Shown: positions 10,060 through 22,242 of the stretch, in pieces
How positions within the stretch are numbered: the stretch's first letter is position 1
How the letters are laid out: the number at the start of each line of letters is the position of its first letter
From: Paragonimus westermani
Lineage: Eukaryota; Platyhelminthes; Trematoda; Plagiorchiida; Troglotrematidae
DNA length: 64,000 nt
Assembly: GCA_008508345.1 (NCBI GenBank)
Contig: QNGE01000872.1
Location: 26,309 to 90,308 of the forward strand
Reading direction: 5' to 3'
Translations under genes and position numbers: made by a program
The notes under the pieces: model-generated
Database searches by the model: none
The model's input: only the letters and a program-made list of their open reading frames with translations
What the model was told of the DNA's origin: nothing

Positions 10060-11960
10060 GTATCTCAGGAGTGGCTTAACGACCTGTCTGTCTGATGGAA
10101 AGAAATCTTGCCTGTGTTAATATCCATGCTAAATTTATGTACCTGCGGCATGGAAACTGCGGTCATTCGCTGCATTCCAGGCAGTTGGCAATAGTTTGCA
10201 AACAGTGGCGTTCGGATGGTTGAATTATGTGTCAGCCTTTGAGATCCAAAAGGGACACTTATACTATACTCTGTCTGAAGACCTTACTCGGAGCTCCAAC
10301 AGGAATTTGTTAAACAGAAATTAAACTAGGCTGGCACCGAAACACGACCCATGAATAAAGATCTATTTTATTGCTTTGGGTGACTTCCATAGATATTGTG
10401 GTTTGGGTTGCTAACACGTACACCACTTAGTGCCCGTTGGATCCTTGAGAACGGAACGCGTAACTTAATGGACAAGCATGGCCCATTTAGCGAAAAAATG
10501 ACATTTTTCTTAGTTCACACCCCGCAAAATGAGCTGATTTACTTTTACGTTGCCCATGTTAATGATGTTTTTGGTCATATCAGGGACTCTTCCGTATATG
10601 ACTTCGGCCCAGTTTGATGATAATAAATTAGAAACCTTCAAGTTGACCTCACGCATATCACTTCTCTGTGAGCATTTATTGGAGGTCTGCTAACCTATTT
10701 GGGAATCAGCTTCAGTGAATATCAGTGGACCTTCCTTTTATCTTGGTGCTGTTCCCCGTTTTAATTAGGCCCAGAATTATGTCATGGCAATCTTTCACGG
10801 GGCACTGCTTACCCATAGATTCAATACTACCGATTTTGTTAACTATGTTGTGAGAACATGATTGTCTGCTTTGTCTGTATCACCTCTGAGCCGTTGTTTC
10901 GAATTCAGTCGATTATGATGTTTTAGCGAAATGGGCATGCACCGAAGCGTGCTTTTTTACGTCCATTTTAAATTTAACCAGTCAATGAATTACATTCAAG
11001 CTTCTTGTCCTGCCATTCATGTTTCATGAATTGCTTGTTGTTAACTTGTCCGAGGCGTTACAAGATTTCTTAGGACTATTTCGGCCGGAACGTTGGACGG
11101 TGACTTTTGTAGGTGGCTACCTTCGTGGGTATATGCTACGTTGTTGTACACCGGTAGTTTGGGTTCGGTCCTCGATATTTTAGGTTGACATACAAATGTT
11201 GCCACTTCGTTAACCATAATTCTGCTCCTTGCAAACCATCCTACTAACTCTTGCTGCGAAGGAATGAAGCACCAGGTCTAGTGGTGGTAATTCACCACTC
11301 AAGTCGATTTCTTGAATAATAACGTCACATTCATTCCAACCGCACGCGGCATACCATGTTTATTGTAGCCTCAGTTCTTCCGCTTGCTCATTTACTTTCC
11401 GGTTGCTGACCACATTGTTCCTAGTGGCCGTAACGGCAGATATGAAGGCAAATAGTTTGATTTTCGAGTTGAACATCCTAAGGGTTGGTGTATTAGTGGA
11501 GTTTGGCACACTCAAAGTCTCAGCTTCATAGAACAGTTGAAATTACGTACCCTCGTTTCAATCGAGCCGAGACACTGATGTTTTCAGCCGGATCGTTCCA
11601 CTTGTAATTCTATTCAGCTCACTGAGTCGATCTTTTTATTGTCTTTTTCCCCAAAACTGCCAGTTTGTGCCGCCGAATTTTCAATGAGACGGCTGAAATT
11701 GAGGATGTATGGTCTAATTTGCTAGCTCATTGCGAACCCTAATGTGTTTCACCAAGATAAACGTCGTGGTCTGATTGGTGTGAATTACCTAACCAGAACT
11801 CTGCAGTCGCTATACTTAGCCGCAAATTTTCGTCACTTTATTTTATTTACCCGACCCATCATTACTGCTCCATGCGAACAGTTGGCGTTAAGCGTGTTTT
11901 CTGTCTTACTTAACTTCGGTGTGACATCATACCGCTATTTCATCTTCATTTTATTTTCAA
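10060..11960. other. Anonymous sequence upstream of parvin
   Basis: No retroelement domain or convincing exon was recognised. The parvin promoter and any 5' untranslated exon would be expected here or further left. I could not identify a TATA box or start site that stood out. Confidence 0.4.
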
Positions 11961-12066
11961 TTAAACGTATTCCATGGTTTTCATCTTCTGTTATCCGCCG
12001 GTTGACATACATCCAAAGCAGTCTCACTCCGTTCAAGTTCATAGTCCCAGTCCTGTACATCGCGGC

Positions 12067-12306
12067 ATGAGCACCGTCGGGTCAGGCTCCGGACATCATA
12101 CAGGCAATTTTAACGAGTCCGGTATTCTTACTAAATTGAATACCTTGTCCCGTTCACGAAGACGTAAACAAGAGGCCGATGAACTGGCTGCCGAAGCACG
12201 GCAGGCGATGGAGGAACCTTTACACCCGACACAATTCGAACCGAACCTCGAGGGTTTCTTGCTTGCTGAAGGCGAAGAACGATCTATGATTGAACCTCTC
12301 ACCAAG
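12067..12306 (+). CDS. PARV: Parvin coding exon 1
   Basis: Encodes residues 1-80, the N-terminal region before CH1. KLNTLSRSRRRKQEADEL is the basic stretch aligning with KLGGTLARRKKAKEVSEL of human parvin, and EGEERSMIEP aligns with EENEVRTMVDP. It ends ACCAAG before a GTGATA donor, phase 0. In-frame codons upstream read HSPSPVHRG, which resembles the proline/serine-rich N-terminus of vertebrate parvins, so the exon may extend left to an acceptor near 12022. Confidence 0.85.
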
Positions 12307-15300
12307 GTGATAAGGATACGTTTGCAACATTTTTCGTAAAACCACTTATAAATGTGTATATTTGGAAATTCATAGAATATCTGCTTGCGGTTAACAGTCA
12401 AGCAGTCGTTCAAATGACTTCTTACCTGTATATATTTCCACAGTTGTTGCTACCTGGCTTATGTAGTGAGGCGGTCCAATCATTACATGCATTAGTCTTT
12501 GACTGGGTTAACCAATCTAGTTTACGCTGTTTTGTTTTTCCTTGGGTAATGGGCAATGTTCCGATTTTGGAACTGAACACCATCGCTAATGAAGCTCTCG
12601 CACATGCACGCTACCTACGTAAGACAGTAGTTGTCCATGAAGATTCAGTGCACTGCTGAAATGTCTTAGCATAATCGTGCGTTCCTAATTCCAACGCGTA
12701 CGTTGTTCTCAGTTCTTGTTACGCCGCTGTTTTATTATCCATAAGTATTCGCATAGCTGAGTAGTGTACAACAGGTACACATCGCAACCGGTTTATTCGG
12801 GAAAAGATTATCAGTCGAACGTTTAGTTCGTCTCATCCAGACAGTACTGTTGGAAGTGATCAGTGATCACCTTGGGTCGTTCAGAGTTCCCAACAAACCT
12901 GTTCAAGCCATTCAGTTAATTACCCACCTGATCCATGAGTAGCTGACAAAACCGATATGTCGAAAACTACCTAACCGTTTTCTAGATACAATATCTCCGT
13001 AATCTCTATTTCTTCACATATTTCTGGTAGGCATAGCAGAAAACTCCGTAATGGCATGGTTAACAATCTAGACTTGCTCGCCCATATTCCCCTTCGACGT
13101 CTTTGATTCGTATGATATTCTGTTGTGTACCGCAACCGTTACAGAAATCAAATAATTTGATCCTCTCTGGACATTTTTGCTTACTGATTGAAACGTTATC
13201 TATTTATGAAAGAGGTTTTTTTAATTTATTTGCGTTTCGTGAACTGTTGTCTACTGAGAATGTTCTGGCTGTAGGTAAAATCGCCTCGTTTTGTGACATT
13301 GAAGGGATTGTGCCTGATCAAGATGCGTGGCGACAGTGGTTTCTACTATATGTGGGCAATGTGGTAACGTCTGGCTAGCATATAGCTCAGTGTGTCGCGT
13401 CAACTGTGTTGACATGTTGCCTTAGAACACTGTTGTCGAGGGTTGTAATGAGTTAGGATGAGTTAGAATCACGGGACCGTCAGTAGAATATAAGTGTGAA
13501 GTGAGGGAGAAATATCAAGGTACTTAGTTGAACGATTATGACTACGCAAAAGGCGGTCTTTTTCATTGCGCCGAACGAGTGAAAAGATAGCCCACAAGAA
13601 TCTGAATGGTCGGCTATCGTTGTTCACTTGAGAAACCAATTAGCTGTGATCTCGCAACCATAACCGCATAGTCTGTTTTGTTCGCCCACCCGGTATGGGG
13701 TTATACACTAATGGCGGCCTTTGCCGTTTCTTCATTGGTTCATTTCGTTTTACATGTGGAAATCGAAAACGTTCAATTGGAATTTTCTTGGAGCATCCTC
13801 TCTGTTATAATGTATGATCATTTTCCTATATTATCTTTGACCGGTACAGTCGTTAGTGTTATAATCTGTACGTTTCGATTTGGCGAAGTATTCCATCCGT
13901 ACCTTCAAATGCATGTTTTACAAATTTACCGACGGTGCATCAGCGCCTCGTACCAACTGAGTTGCTACAATTTTCGAGGACCTCCAATATCAAGCATTTC
14001 CAAAGTGCCGTCTTATGTGACTCATTACATCAGCGCAAACAGCGGTCACTTGAGGTTTCCAGTTAATACTGGCCGAAGTTATCCGAAATTGAGAAGGTGC
14101 ATTTGTTCTCGTATTTCCCAGTCCAAAATCCAAACACTGTGTCCATATTGATATCCCCTAGAGATTACTAGCCCGACAGTGGCTGCATGTCAACGTGAAC
14201 AGTATTTAGGGACAAACTCACCACTGTTATCTGTGACTGATACGCCACCGTCAAGTGTTTTCGATTTTACAGCGCTTTTAGGATAAAAACTGACGGCGAG
14301 TAACATGTCATATGAGCAAGCATAGTCCCTCCGTCTGATGCGCTGCTCGTAAGATCTGTCGACAGTCGAGTAAATGGAACAAGCAGGTTATGAAAACTGC
14401 TCACTTAGTGTGATGTTCACATGCCTTTATCCAACAGTTTAAACCACCTAGACAACCCAATATGTGAAGGACACTATTTTGGCAGTCCGTACTGGCCGTA
14501 TGTAATGTATTGGGTTGTGTATGCGGTCGATAAACATTAATGGACTGTTACCATCTCACAGCACGTCTGTTTAGCACGTTTAGTTAACAGCATTATAAGG
14601 AAACAATTTATTGGCCATATCGACGCTGAAAGTGTTGTGTTCCTTTACTATATCCACTGGTTGACTATTCTTTACTCAGCCGAAGTAAACAAAACAGTTT
14701 GCTATCTATCAAAAGTTTTCTCGAATCGGTTCCAACCATTTGTTTGTTTCACGGTTACTGTGTGCAGTACCTGTCGCCTATGCATTTATTCAACTTTGTT
14801 CTACCGGCTACAGGAGCACCCTTTAGTCCAAGAAACCATTCGGATTCTGATTGAATGGATCAATATGGAATTGGTCGAGGATCGCATTTTGGTTCGTGAT
14901 ATCGAAGCTGACCTGTACGACGGACAAATACTACAAAAGCTCATTGAAAAGTTAATGGGTATCAAGATCAACCATCCGGAGGTCTCACAAACGGAAATGG
15001 GGCAACGCCAACGTCTTAAGGTAGGCAGACCTGCGAGCGGCCTTCCGTTATCATGTGTCTACCCCCGTTATGTTCAAACCCGAAGGGTTTGGTGTTAATC
15101 AGGTCTTACCGACATTCGTTGTGTTGACTTAGTTCCACACACGATTAGAGTTGATCCTGAATCATTCTTGTGAAACGTTTGCCCAGCGCACTGAACCTGT
15201 TTTCCATTTCTGGAATTGCAAATAGAAAAAATTGTCCCGTTGTCATTGAGTTTGTTGTGAACCATCAGAAGTTAAATACCTACTCGTCACGCCAAATTTT

Positions 15301-18300
15301 CCATGTAGTGAGAAACGTATTGCACATATGTTTCCATAGGCACAGTGCACTTGCCTTCAACGTTCTTTTAAAGTAAACCTGTTAGTTCATTATGTCTGCT
15401 GGCGCACTATTTTCTATTATCGAACAAAGTATGATGGGCGTAGTCTCAGTAGAATTGAGGAATTTTCTCAACTCCTTCCCAGGATCTCATCTCCCTGTAT
15501 TGAGCAACAACGCTTCCTCCAACTCCTCCCCCTTTGGCGAAATGCGACTATCTTGTATCGATAACCGAAGCCACGGCGAACCTGCCGCAATGTCTACCTG
15601 GTCACATGTTCTTAGGTTAAAGGGACCTTAGAAGTGCTTATCGTTATTATCGTCGTCAGTATTGTCATTATTTATGGTCCTTATTGCTCATTTCCTGTTC
15701 ATTAACCTCGCTTTTATATCTACCTCCCACCGTATATGAAATTTCTGTATTCCCTTGACTGCTGGGTCCGGTCATGCGAACATGATCTGGCTGATACCTC
15801 GTTTGAGTTGTGTGTTTCTATTGTATGTGTCAAAGAACCGCCAATCTGTTCCATCCCAATGAAGCGCTGTTGTACGAACAGTCACGGGAAGTGCTCCTAA
15901 TATTCCAGTTGCAGACTGAAACTGGACTCAGGCGCATGTATAAAGCAAAGCACAGTAATCGTGGAGACTAAGCCTAGTTGGTTTGGTCGCTGCGTCCTAA
16001 AACTAGCTTGGCCCTCCTTACCATCTTTTTGGTCAGTGCTGCTTCATTTAATTTTTAAAGACTGCTCGGAAGATCATTCATCTCCTCAAGTTTCGTGTGT
16101 CAATTTGTTGGGCCAAAGACTACAAGCCGCTTCTCTCTTAGTTTTATCCATTTTCCCGCATAAATGACCACGAAGTCTGATACGTCGTTGTCGGCAACGG
16201 CATTGTGATCATAGCCTGTTTCCAATTCTGTTGAGCTTCCTGATATTTTCAATTTTCCTGTCCTATCCATGTCCAACACAACTGAACTAATTGGTGGGCA
16301 ATAATACCTCTACTACCCGACACGTTTCAGAAAATTGTTCTTGCATACTTCCTGAAATTAAACAACTGTGATACGAACTTCGCTCATCACACCTCCCGTT
16401 TATCTTAATCAGCGTTCGGATAGGGGTTGGGGGAATTTTGAGCAGCCGACCAGGCTTGCTCATTGCTTGAGATTGTTTTGACTTATTCTCACTCCGTCGA
16501 TCGTGTTGTGGTTCACTCACTAAACGTAGATTGTCGGTTGGCACGTCAACTATCACCTTGAAAGGTTGTGAAAGTGACTGTGAAATATGGAGCTTCCTGA
16601 GAGTACGATTTAATAGAGTGGTGTAATTTCCTCATTTTCGAACCCACGTACAATCAGTCTCCCCATGATCATCCCTAACATCTCTGGACTGATTCACTAC
16701 TTTTTTCGTAGCCACAGTTTACGAATTTTTGTGCGGGCTCCAATCGTTCTAACGGCAGTCTGCTAACAACATTCACATAACTTTGTAGGTTGTGATTGTT
16801 GGAGATAGTGGTGGATTCGGTAGCTCAGGTGGACGGTTTAGATGTTCGGTTGCTAACCAAGCTCAGCAAACAACCGAACATCCAAACATTGTAACTTACC
16901 TAAATAAAACAAAGTTCGAATTACACGTGGTTTGTTAGTAATTTTAAGATTTTCTGCTTTGTCGACGTGCTTCATTTTTTTAAAACACATCCACTGCTCT
17001 AGAGCAAGACGAGTTATCAGATTTTGACTAGATATGCTGACGAACTGTGACGTTGACAGTGTCAATCAGTGAACCTGCCGGAGAAGCAAAACAAAATCCT
17101 TATCTCCCAACCACTAGTGCAATCAAAGCTGAAGTAGTCGGCCTTCACTATTAAAAATCAGCGATGCTTTCGACCCAATGTGTTACCCCCAATTGTCCTT
17201 AATCGTCACATATATGTGCTTTCTCGTGTCCTCTGGCTATTTTGGTTACACAGGATCTTCGCTCACACAATATTGCCTATTGCTGGAGGACTGCAAGGAT
17301 AACTCGAATTCCGGAAAAAAAATTATAGTAGCATATACCCCCTTAATGATTGAAGTTGTCAAAGAATGTATACTCACTGGAGTGACTATCCGACTGATCA
17401 TTAGTGTTCTTTATCAGTATGTTTACCAATCGACGCTGAAGGTAGTTACTGGTCTTTTATGCCTCATTCTATTAACACTTAATAGAATATGTAAGGTCAT
17501 CCGCCTATGTTCTTTGAATTTTAGTAATGCTTTCAACTATGTAAACTGAACAACCCTGTGCCAACTTTTGCAAGGATATGCTATCCAGCCAAATTTAATT
17601 AATCTACTAAGTGGTTATTTCACCAACAGCACACAACGTTGTGTCCTCTCACCTGACAACTAGCCCTAGTGTACCTCTATGGTGTATTTCGTTGCCTCTT
17701 CTGTTCTCGGCTTACACAGGGAAAATACCATAACCAGAAAGAACCGCCAATGACGTTGTTTTGAGTGTACCTTCTTTTGACACACCCAGCTCAACACTAT
17801 CGCAATACGGTCTGTTTATTTCGAACTGGTAATCAATTGTTCGTAACTTGCCTATGTATACCTCAAAACATGCGGATATCTTGTTTTTGCCTAATGTCAG
17901 TTACCATCAACAACTCATGGAGCAGTATGCGAAGTTAAGTAGGTATCTAGAATGTGCCAATTTCCAGCTAGTTGTTCAAATTCCTGAACTACACAACGTG
18001 CATCCCCCCAATCAACGACTGTCTGGGGAGAGTTAAGAGACCCACTTTTTGTGCGATTCGTTTAACAACCTTTGCTACCCCTCGGCACATGATTTATGGG
18101 TGCTTCTATACTCCTCCCTCCTGTTATACTGTTCTTTTTCGAAGTGTTCCATAATATTTTAACGAAACATCCCTATCTCTTGAACATTCCCTTAAAGATT
18201 CTAGCCCCATACAGCGGCATTACGCGCACATATTTTCCTTGTTGTTGAACCGCATTTGAAAACGTGCAAGAAGTTTGCTGACAAAAATGTTCGGAGATAA

Positions 18301-21300
18301 CAGCAATCCTTTCTTCCCAAGCTTGTCCACCTCTGTAACAAGATTCACACACAGGCTCCTGTATGTTCTCACCAAAGCGTACAGTTCTTTAGTGATTCCT
18401 TACCTAATCAGAAGTCTGGTTGATCATGAATCGATTTCTTTAGAGTCCATTGAATGACAGGTGTTCATCACTGTAACCTTTATTTTGGCGGCCCGATCGT
18501 ACAATATTAAATTCGTAATCTAGCGGTTCCATTTTTATGTCAGTCATGATGACTCCCTTTTCTAATTTTTTTGCTACACATCTACTAGCATTCCTAGCTG
18601 AACTTCCAACCTTAGTGTATAAAAGTAGTTCTTGATTTAACCTCTTAACACGCCGCGATAGATGGTAACGCAGGCCTAGCTGCTCATTAATAAAATATTT
18701 TGTAATCATATGCTGTAATGTCTGTTAGATCGAGACTTGTGTTGCAGATGAGACGAATTTCAGAGCGTTGAAGACCTATTCGGTTCGTCTTACATCTCTG
18801 TTCAAGCTTGTTCTAGACGAGATCAACGTGGCACTGAATGTATCCACTTTGTGGGCTGCCAAACACTGGCCTACCACGGCTATATTTGAACAGGACATGG
18901 TCGCAATCATGCGTCTTCTGGTCGCTTTGGTGCGTCGCTTTGCTCCGTCGATCCGACTGCCGCGCGGGGTGCAGCTGACAGTGTTGATTGTACGCAAGAT
19001 TAATGGGATGTTGCAACATCGTCGCCAAGTGGAGTTGATAACCGACACAGATGAAGAGCAGGGTAACTACTTTTTGTCGAATAATAGATTAACCCTGTGG
19101 TTAGCTTCTGTATATTTTGGATCCTCACTGACATGAGTTTTCATCTGTTCGGTTGATAATCAGATTCCCGGTTACACGATAACTCATGGTTTATACATCG
19201 GTCGTAGTCCCAACATGTGTAGCTTGTGGTTTTATGTTTTAACTGTTCATGAGCCTTGCTCAAGTAGAGGGAAAGGTGCGCCACCGAATAATGAGCTAAT
19301 GAATTAGTATCATCAGATTGATTCCCTTCCGTCTGAAATTCCAGTCTTCCACGATTGGTTATCTCCCATCTATTACTTGGCCAGCATCGACATTGTTTAA
19401 TTTAATTTGGTCCTGACTTCCAACGATGGGTTGATTCAGTGCGAGCAAATTATTCCCTATACTGGCTGTAGTCAGAAATGCCGAATGTTGTAGCTCTCAT
19501 CTTGAGCTCGACATAGCTCCGTACTAATGACATTGGCTACCAACGACCTGTTCACAGAGACGAACCCTTCTACCGCGGCTAATCTTGTTTATGTCTGAGT
19601 AGCCTGACAGTTTCCGGCTATCGTGTGACCTGATATGTCACGGAATGTGTAGGAGGCAAAATCGTCTGACACATTTTTGTTACCCGATCGTCACAATTCT
19701 TCGAGGGCGTTTTCATCCGAAACCTTAGCGGTTGCTAGGTTTCTTACACGAAATTATATAAGCCATGTGGTCCTATTGCATTAGGTTGTTTTTTTGGTGT
19801 GCACGAGTTTGATGCCAAATTGAATTCCATCCCAAACTTATATGACAAAACACACTTGGTAAAGAAAAATTGGTTGAAGGATGGCTGATATTCACTCACC
19901 TCGTATAAATTCATCTGTTTCAGATACGGAAACAGATCACGATGCTATCAGTGCATTGGTGGATTGCGCTGTACCGGAGAAACTGGCTGCCTTCCAACAG
20001 ACTCTTTTGGATTTTGCCAATCATCATCTGGCCAAACTCAACCTGTCTGTCAGCAGTCTCGAAACCGACGTACGACAGTCATTTTGCTTGAATCTCTCTT
20101 GCAGGCTATACTCTCTTTTAATCTTTATTCTGATCAATATGAATGGCTGTAAACCACCATGCCTGACGGTGGTGCCAACCTGGCCCCGATAATAATAACT
20201 GTAAAACCTGTCCTATCAACTAATGGGGTGCTACCGAATCAGCTACGTCCTATCGTTCACGTCATCTCGATTGGTGCTCATGGAACCGGTGGTCTAGTGG
20301 GCAATAATTTCAGCTCTTTGCACAAAGGTTGTGAGTTTTAATTTCGATTCAGCAGTCTTTCTGTGTATCCAAATTTTGACAAGAACTATACCAGCCACAG
20401 TAACGTCGGTTTAGGCGTGAACGTACGGTCGTTTCTTAGATGTACGGTCAGCAGGCAACCTCACTGAAAACGGCCTGCACGCATACATAGGTAGTGTGAA
20501 TTGTGTAAAAGGAGTTTTGGATCGTCAAAGCCATGAAATTTACACCATTAAAGCTATATACGAAGAGGTGGTGGGATTTAGGAAGATGTGTTCATGGCGT
20601 TGTTTAGTTCGGTAAATGGGTGAGCACTTCGGAGACCCAGCGACTGTGGCTCGGTAGTTGGAAATATAAGGTAAGTAAGACAGACATGAAACAAGAAAAG
20701 GATGAAACAAAGAAAGTATAAAGAGGTAAGAAGTGAATGTATTGCAGAATCGCCCATTCGGCACAACTGCCAGTCTACCACACACACGATGAACGCACCA
20801 TACGCTTGACACTCTTTAAGTCTGCGTGCGCTAATTGATATTGGACAGGTGTATCGTAGAGGAATGATCACTGTGGAACTCCACAACACATACAAACTAG
20901 CCTATGCATTTATAAATCTGACCCAAAATGATCCGCATAATGAGGAGTACCGCTGGGACTCTCGAGAGGCATATGGTTCAGTGGATTTTCAGACCCTCAT
21001 ATAAGACTAAGTTTCATCGTGGTCATCTGTTCAGTGGGTATTAATGAGTTACACTAATGTTGAAATTCACTTGGTTTCGAAAACTGGCTCAAGCGTTTAC
21101 ATGATATGACTGTCAACACTGTTTATTAGCCTTTTATTGGTCATTTATTTCGATGTAACTACAACCTTGCCGCACAGTTTTCTCGCTTTCAATAACTTGC
21201 ACCGATTCTGCTTCCAATCGTCCCTTCGTTTTTTATCAGATGAATGATGGCGTATATTTCATCTTACTCATCGGCCTCCTGGATGGCTTCTTTGTTCCAT

Positions 21301-21494
21301 TGCACACCTACCATCTGACTCCTGTGAATGACGCTCAGCGACTGACTAATTTGCAACTTGCTCTCAGACTAGCCGAAGAGGTGAACGGTGTTAGCTTAGG
21401 TTCCAAGCAAGCAGACGACATGCTGAGACATGATTTGAAGGTCACACTTCGTTTGTTGTACTCTCTCTATACTAAGCATAAGGACGACTTGTGA
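12067..21494 (+). CDS. PARV: Parvin, focal-adhesion adaptor with two CH domains (five coding exons)
   Basis: Parvin binds integrin-linked kinase and F-actin/paxillin in the ILK-PINCH-parvin complex that ties integrins to the cytoskeleton. Coding exons are 12067-12306, 14814-15020, 18807-19062, 19924-20069 and 21240-21494. All have GT-AG borders, and the phases (0, 0, 1, 0) join without a stop. They total 1104 bases, 367 residues plus TGA; human alpha-parvin has 372. CH1 is roughly residues 82-190 and CH2 roughly 250-360. Signature blocks EADLYDGQILQKL and DGVYFILLIGLLDG match AEDLYDGQVLQKL and DGVYLVLLMGLLEG of the human protein. Introns are about 2.5, 3.8, 0.9 and 1.2 kb. The ATG is uncertain: the frame stays open to an ATG at 11974, and an AG at about 12022 could be an acceptor for an earlier exon. 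Only the symbol suffix (A/B/G) is undetermined. Confidence 0.93.
12307..14813 (+). other. Parvin intron 1
   Basis: 2.5 kb. It holds a 157-codon open frame at 13678-14151 with several hydrophobic stretches and no recognisable domain, most simply chance. No retroelement was recognised. Confidence 0.6.
14814..15020 (+). CDS. PARV: Parvin coding exon 2 (first half of CH1)
   Basis: 69 codons, phase 0 at both ends, between CTACCGGCTACAG and a GTAGGC donor. HPLVQETIRILIEWINMEL then EADLYDGQILQKLIEKL are the first helices of CH1. The frame stays open leftwards into the intron, but homology begins exactly at the acceptor. Confidence 0.93.
16780..16887. repeat. RTE-like 5'-end fragment with a 17-bp hairpin
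   Basis: 16780-16852 (TGTGATTGTTGGAGATAGTG and on) is a diverged relative of the sequence leading into the big inverted repeats at 25770-25898 and 26894-27022. It runs into an imperfect hairpin: 16836-16852 pairs with 16871-16887 (16 of 17 positions) around an 18-base loop. Confidence 0.55.
17480..18450 (+). pseudogene. CR1-type LINE reverse transcriptase and C-terminal region in parvin intron 2
   Basis: The plus strand gives LCSLNFSNAFNYVN (RT motif A, normally LDFSKAFDxVxH), LLQGYAIQPNLINLLSGYF, and later RVKRPTFCAIRLTTFATP. Then come LSLEHSLKILAPYSGITRTYF and KMFGDNSNPFFPSLS. The last blocks match the C-terminal extension of trematode CR1-like elements (RAKRSTFCILRLTRFATP, ALEKSLKxIARCSG, KVFADNSHPLAxxL). 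Stops and frameshifts break it. Same orientation as parvin. Confidence 0.7.
18807..19062 (+). CDS. PARV: Parvin coding exon 3 (second half of CH1 and linker)
   Basis: Begins after CTCTGTTCAAG with LVLDEINVALNV, which continues KLQTVLEKINETL of the family. It includes MVAIMRLLVALVRRF and IRLPRGVQLTVLIVRK and ends in the acidic linker (TDTDEEQ) before a GTAACT donor, phase 1. The open frame continues left of the acceptor, but that part has no family match. Confidence 0.93.
19924..20069 (+). CDS. PARV: Parvin coding exon 4 (start of CH2)
   Basis: Starts after TCATCTGTTTCAG; the split codon completes GAT. LVDCAVPEKLAAFQQTLLDF and KLNLSVSSLETD match the first helices of CH2 (human ...FDHAPDKLNVVKKTLITF and KLNLEVTELET). 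It ends before a GTACGA donor, phase 0. Confidence 0.93.
21240..21494 (+). CDS. PARV: Parvin coding exon 5 (rest of CH2 and stop)
   Basis: Starts after GTTTTTTATCAG with MNDGVYFILLIGLLDGFF. It ends HDLKVTLRLLYSLYTKHKDDL and TGA, matching the parvin C-terminus (DLKSTLRVLYNLFTKYRNVE). The Met at the exon start is an internal residue. I found no clear AATAAA just downstream. Confidence 0.93.
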   Translation: MNDGVYFILLIGLLDGFFVPLHTYHLTPVNDAQRLTNLQLALRLAEEVNGVSLGSKQADDMLRHDLKVTLRLLYSLYTKHKDDL

Positions 21495-21949
21495 ACCAAT
21501 TCCATACATCAGACGAGCGTCTGTATTCGCTCATTTCATTGAATACCTTCTAGCCAACTTGTTCAGTGCGACGAACATAAGTTATTTTTGTTGGCTTGCC
21601 TTGCTTTACTGCCAATTTTATTGGTTTCACCATACAATTATTGTGCATTTAGTCTTAATGCAATCGCATTTGATTCATTCTTTCCAGTGCCTTTGTCTTC
21701 ATAGTTTTGCGTTGATATTTTGTGACTGTCTTGCCTCTCTGGTCATATATAATCCCCACTCCGAAAATTTGCCTCCAATTTTTCGTTTGTACATCGTTTG
21801 GACAACCCGACCGTTGGTTTTCTATTTGTGTTTTAACCGCACTATGTGCGTATTTCTTATGTACTATCCAGTGTATACGATTTGTGCATTCACTGTTTGT
21901 GAGCTGGAGGTAGCTTAGTGATGATGACGTCGTTGGCTGTTGAAACCAA

Positions 21950-22240
21950 AGTTGCAGGCTGGTATCTCGGCTGCCTCAACTGTTCTCGATTGGACTTTCT
22001 CACCCTACTGAGCTCTAATATTTCTTCTAGTCTGTCACATGAAAACACAGGCACCTTGCTGTCTAAGAGTCTGAAATTTATACATCTATGACATTACGAA
22101 AATGTGGATGATGCTATGACCTTTTGGTGCGGTTAGTTGTTTCTTCCAAGTTGAAAACTGAGTTCAGATTAGCACTGACTCCACACGGCTCATTTTTATG
22201 ATTACGAGTACGATTCATCATGCGCTCTGTTACCTCACCC
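21950..22240. other. No recognisable feature
   Basis: Between the parvin stop and the minus-strand LINE I see no exon or repeat I can name. Confidence 0.4.
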
Positions 22241-22242
22241 TT

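Larger units (their letters stand above)
15021..18806 (+). other. Parvin intron 2
   Basis: 3.8 kb, and the only parvin intron in which I recognise retroelements: a hairpin repeat at 16836-16887 beside an RTE-like 5' fragment, and a CR1-type LINE at 17480-18450. The 15392-15631 stretch, with a serine-rich 79-codon frame, is unexplained. Confidence 0.7.

Noticed and set aside
13678..14151. 157-codon open frame with hydrophobic stretches in parvin intron 1
   Set aside because: No domain, no splice signals that fit parvin, and composition typical of AT-rich noncoding sequence. Kept only as a note in the intron entry.
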